Part shown: positions 59,868-64,000 of the stretch, piece after piece
Layout of the letters: each line of letters starts with the position of its first letter
Numbering within the stretch: the stretch's first letter is position 1
Source of the DNA: Emergomyces orientalis
Taxonomy: Eukaryota; Ascomycota; Eurotiomycetes; Onygenales; Ajellomycetaceae
Direction: 5' to 3'
DNA: 64,000 nt
NCBI GenBank assembly: GCA_002110485.1
Contig: MOWL01000023.1
Span: forward strand, 806,001-870,000
Position numbers and translations under genes: made by a program
The notes under the pieces: generated by a model
The model's database searches: none
What the model saw: the letters and a program-made list of their open reading frames with translations, nothing else
Told to the model about the DNA's origin: nothing

Positions 59868-60304
59868 GGAGGGCGGGGTAGGGACCTGAAACACTAAAGG
59901 CTGGATAGTCTCGGAATTTGGAGACGACAGCTAAAGAGGCCTTTCTCAGCGATTCATAAGGGGCGCTTATGAGGCTCCTAATCCAGAAATCGGAGCGTTC
60001 GGAAAATCGAAATTCATGTGAAGAAACTTTTTTGCGGGGAGATTGGCGGCAGCGGTTGAGCTTCTTTGCCGCGGCCGTTGGCGCTAAACCGTATACTTAC
60101 CGCCAAGCGATAGTCAATTTCGCGCCCCTGTTTTGGGCAAAGAACTTCAGCAACGTTCAAGTTTGTTTCCGTCAGGAACTGCAACGGGCTCTGGTATTTC
60201 GCCTACAAGTTTGTCCTAGGGTCTTGTCAAGAACTGCTTTCTTTGACTTAGCCAACCATGTTATTAGTGTGGTGACACCTCTATCCGCTTAACGTCACAA
60301 AACC
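59868..60304. promoter_or_regulatory. Divergent promoter region of RIX1 and YPP1
   Basis: About 440 bp between divergent starts. No recognisable regulatory motif stands out. Confidence 0.45.
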
Positions 60305-63300
60305 ATGACAGTAATTTTCACTTTTCCCCAATTAAGAAGCTTTATTCTAAATCTTACACCCTTATGATTTAGATGTATGTGCAATGGGCTAACGGGGTGA
60401 ACTAGGGTCGAAACCCCGAAAAGGGGCAGCGCTATATTGAGGCTTTGGATACTGCGAGATGCAACGATAATTGGGATGACGTCCGAGAGGTCGTTCGAAA
60501 ACTTGTGAAGCATTGCCCGGAACGAAAATGTGCGGCTGCTCTATTACTCTCAATCTCCACAGATAGATTTACTGACACCCTGGTCTTCTATTAGGTCTGG
60601 TAGAAGTTGCGCGTGCCGAGTGTCACGTCGCAGGTTACCTGAATAAGCGACCTAGCACCGCCTCCACCGGCTCAGCATCCACAGAGACAAAGCTCCACGA
60701 CCTTATACCAGGATTGCTGTCTGTAATGGAAGAGGAGGGGAATCCGCCACAAGACGTTTTCCAAGCGCAGGTCTGTTTGGGCTGGTTGCATTGGACATTA
60801 TCAGAACCTGCACTGGCGTCCTCTCGCCTCCCTAAAGATTTCGATATAACGCTGCATACACTGTCCGGGGATGACCAGGTCTTATCGCCCTGGACAGAAG
60901 TCTGCATTATAAAGGGCGGATATATGAAAGGTATAGATCCTTAAATTTTACTGCTACATTACGAAACTCATAGAAAATGGCTTTTTTAGGTACAGCACAG
61001 GCCCTAGTTTCAGGACCTGAAGATGCGATGCGTACCTTCAAATCGGTTTTACCTTGGGTTTCCGCTCCGGTTTCGAGTTCTCCGTCAAGCCCGCAATATT
61101 TATTCTGGTCTGAACAGCTACTAGCTAAGGCCGCGCTCCTCGCAAGCGAAGCCGCATCCGAAGGCGCCCTGGCCAATGAACAAACCGTCGAATTTGCCCT
61201 GAAGGCATTCAGGCTTTGGTCATCCCACCGTAGCGTAAAACAAGGTGACCCGGCATCAACCGTTCTAAGTAGTGCCCCAGCTAGTCCAGGCTCAAAAGCT
61301 TCGATATGGCAAGCCTATTACGCGTTCTTATCATCAATATTGCGCCAAATAATTTACGTTTCTCCATCAGAGAGTCCGAAACGTGTTCAACTGACCACAG
61401 AATTCCGTCGTGTGGAAACTATTTGTGAAAATATTGTGATTAAAAACACCACATTTCCAAAGGCAGACGTAAAAAACAGCGAAGTTGAAACCTGGGTAGA
61501 GCAGGTCATTCAAAATTGGGAGGTCCTTTGTGGGCCCGAGTGGCGGGACGACGATTTCGGGGAAGGCGGCCAGGATGCCTTTTCACGCAACGTTCTCGAT
61601 GTGAGCTTTTGTTCCAAGTTGGTCACTGTTATTGTGCTAATGCCATCCCTCCTTAGATATTATATCGAGCAGCTACCAAAACCTTTCATTCCACCCTCAT
61701 TTTGCGCCGCCTTTTCCATGTTCACGCAGCCTTAGCCGAGTTTAACCTTGCGATCAAAGCATTGGAAGCATACATCGATCTCACCACTAGCGCAAAAGTG
61801 CGGGCGAAAAAATCCCCGGAGGCTGCAGGTGAGCTGGAGGATGATGAGATCTTTGCCCGAACTCTTTCTGAAGGAATAACCATGCTATCTTGCTTCGGCT
61901 CCTACAAGGAAGCGGAAAAGGCAAAGGAGTTGACCGATATGCTACAAGAATTGCTAGATGACTTGATTGGTAACGGCTCGACCGCCACCTCAGCCAACGG
62001 TCGAGTTTCCCCAGGGTCGACAGCGAACTCTTTCCATAGTAACGCATTGTCTCCCATCGCGATTTCAATAGCATATCGCGCAGTTGGAATCGGGCTCGCG
62101 AATTGGGCAAGATGGACTCCAATCAATGAAGCGCGAGCCGACATCCAAGCCGATGGTTTAGCAGCTCTTGAAAGATCGCTAGCTTATGAGTCGAAAGAGG
62201 GCATAAATGTGGCATCAGCCTTTGCATTTGGGCTCCTACTTGCGGAGACTAGGGACCTGGACGGCGCAATTGATTGTGTTCGAACCGCCTTGGTGTCGGC
62301 GAAGTCCGTGGACACGGGTACCCACAGAATTTCGCACTGGGCCAGTACCAAAGAGCGAGATCTCGTGCCGCTATGGCATTTGCTAGCCCTTCTACTTAGC
62401 GCAAAACAAGATTTCGAGGCTGCGAACAAAGCCTGCGACGCCGCTTTCGAAAGCGTGCCCAGCGCCAATTTTATCCATGAATACACTGAAAAGCCTTCTC
62501 CGAATAAGCGACAAGAGTCTGAGGAGAAATCAGCCCATTGGCTGTCAGCTGCTGCCATCCAGGAGAGTAGAGGCACCCCTAACGAAATGGAAGCGCGTGA
62601 AAAGGAAAGCATCGTTGAATTACGAATTACTCAGCTTACCCTTCTGGAAATACTGCACGGTCCAGAATATGCACTCAACCATTCTGAGGAACTCCTCAGT
62701 CTTTACGGGCGTTTGTTCACGAATCCCGAGCCTGATAAGAAAACTGAACCGAAAGGATCGGAAAACCTTATCCCTCCTAAGAGTTCAGCGGGAACAACTC
62801 GAAGCTTTCGCGGGAGTATTTTCGGCCGAAGGAAGAGTGTTAAATATGGAGAGAAAGACAGTCCGTTTGGGGCTGAAACCAATACTACACCAAGAATACC
62901 ATCAACTTCGTCTGGAGGTGTTCCTGCTGACCCCGATGCACCAACGATTCAAGTTACGGATGAAGATCGGCGGGCGTCAAGCGAGCATCCCCGTTCAGAG
63001 GCTACCGGTGGTTCTACTCGACATAAAATTCATCGCCGGAACGGTAGCACGAAATCTACACGACCACGCAGCTCAGACAGATCAGTTCGTTCAACTGGCG
63101 CAAATACGATCAAAAAACACCAACGCCAACATGCCGACGAAGGCTCCTCGATATCTGGCAACGCACCACCCCAGGCTGCTCGTCAAAATGGGCCTCCGTC
63201 CCCAAGTCATGCATTACTGCACAATGGCAACCATAAGAAGCACAATAAAGACCCCGCTTCCTCCTGTTGCCCAAAAAGTAACCTACGCCAATGTGGCCCA

Positions 63301-64000
63301 TTTTCTCGAGACTTTCACTTCGACTCCCCTACACGCGCACTCACTCGGTTTCCGAAAATTCAAACGCAAAGACACGCCCATGGCTTGCTGGTAAAAATCT
63401 GGTTGTTCATCGCAGGGCTCTATCGACGTGCAGCACTTTTCGAGGACTCTCTGGAAGCGTGCAATGAGGCATCAGAGCAAGCAAGGTGTGTGGAAGCACT
63501 TGTTGCAGGACAAGAATCTTCAGCGAGAGCATTCGCCGATGCCGGTTGGGGAGGTACAAAAAGTTCAGACGAGCTCTGGGGGGATGTGTACGCCGAAAGA
63601 GGACATCTCGCCTTGGCACAATCCCGACCCTTCGATGCGATCGATCATTTCGAAGACGCCCTTATGTACTATCCGGACCACTCTTCAGCAACAGTAGGGC
63701 TGGCTAACCTACTCCTTGATATTTACGATCAGAGCTTGCCTCTCGAGAAGCCCGAAACTGGCCTTGATACCAACACACCTGGTGTGTCTCTCTTGTCATA
63801 TTCATCAAAGCCTCAACCAAGACCCCAGCTGCACGACAATGAGCAGACATACAGCAGTAGTGGTCCCTCTCCATCACAAGAAAGTACACCTGAATCTTTA
63901 GGTCGACTTGCTGCACGTGATAGGGCCTACGGCCTTTTATCCGCGTTGACAAAACTCGGAAGCGCTTGGGATAATTCCGAAGCGTGGTTTGCTTTGTCAA
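60305..64000 (+). CDS. YPP1: Cargo-transport protein YPP1-like TPR protein (3' end outside window)
   Basis: TPR protein that in yeast helps anchor the Stt4 PI4-kinase complex at the plasma membrane and affects endocytosis. Modelled exons: a 6-nt first exon 60305-60310 (ATG ACA), 60406-60529, 60595-60930, 60990-61600, and 61657 to the window edge in an open frame. The second exon opens GRNPEKGQRYIEALDTARCN and continues WDDVREVVRKLVKHCPERK, then DVFQAQVCLGWLHWTLSEPA, LWSSHRSVKQGDP and GLYRRAALFEDSLEACNEAS, as in fungal Ypp1. The tail shows TPR-like YAERGHLALAQSRPFDAIDH. The first exon is tentative: the in-frame TAG just before 60406 shows that an intron must precede it. The region 62860-63330 is basic and disordered. 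Confidence 0.85.

Noticed and set aside
62477..63394. 305-codon frame overlapping YPP1
   Set aside because: It runs in another frame of the YPP1 last exon, whose own frame stays open to the edge and matches the family.
1..64000. CRISPR arrays, bacterial operons or phage genes
   Set aside because: No regularly spaced direct repeats; the window is eukaryotic with spliced genes.

Overview
This 64 kb window is nuclear DNA of a filamentous ascomycete (Pezizomycotina). Genes are split by short introns (about 45-100 nt) with GT-AG ends and CTRAC-like branch sites. Intergenic spaces run from 0.2 to 2 kb, there are no operons, and the gene set is typical for fungi: PBN1, CWC2, cut12, GCN2/cpc-3, gatA, RIX1, YPP1. 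Protein similarity recalled from known families points to Eurotiomycetes, probably Onygenales; this placement is inference. I built the exon models by hand from splice signals and reading-frame continuity. Every complete multi-exon model sums to a multiple of three.

Left part (1-34 kb), mostly housekeeping. In order: the tail of an unrecognised gene (+); PBN1 (-), a GPI-mannosyltransferase subunit; a SIS1/psi1-type HSP40 (-); the GTPase RBG1 (-); the spliceosome factor CWC2 (+); the eIF2-alpha kinase GCN2 (-); the spindle-pole protein cut12 (+); an ARMT1/DUF89 phosphatase (-); protein phosphatase 5 (-); the elongation factor SPT4 (+); GABA transaminase (-); an intron-containing tRNA-Ala(AGC) (-); and RNase P/MRP subunit POP8 (-).

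Middle (34-41 kb): a gene-sparse block with two large proteins that I do not recognise functionally. They are diverged paralogues of each other, sharing a WMRLD-x-R...DI..RM module.

Right part (41-64 kb): glutathione synthetase (-); an ATRX/ARIP4-like SNF2 ATPase with a SAM-like N-terminus (+); a HIRAN-SNF2-RING ATPase of the Rad5/HLTF type (-); a wax-synthase-like MBOAT (+); the ribosome-biogenesis factor RIX1 (-); and the trafficking protein YPP1 (+), which runs off the window.

The most interesting non-coding signals are a four-unit perfect heat-shock element upstream of the HSP40 gene, a 194-bp foldback element inside an RBG1 intron between two micro-exons, a pogo/Fot1-like terminal-inverted-repeat remnant, a double GATA site upstream of GABA transaminase, and a Yap1-type TTACTAA upstream of glutathione synthetase. 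I saw no CRISPR array, rRNA, bacterial-type element or intact transposase gene.
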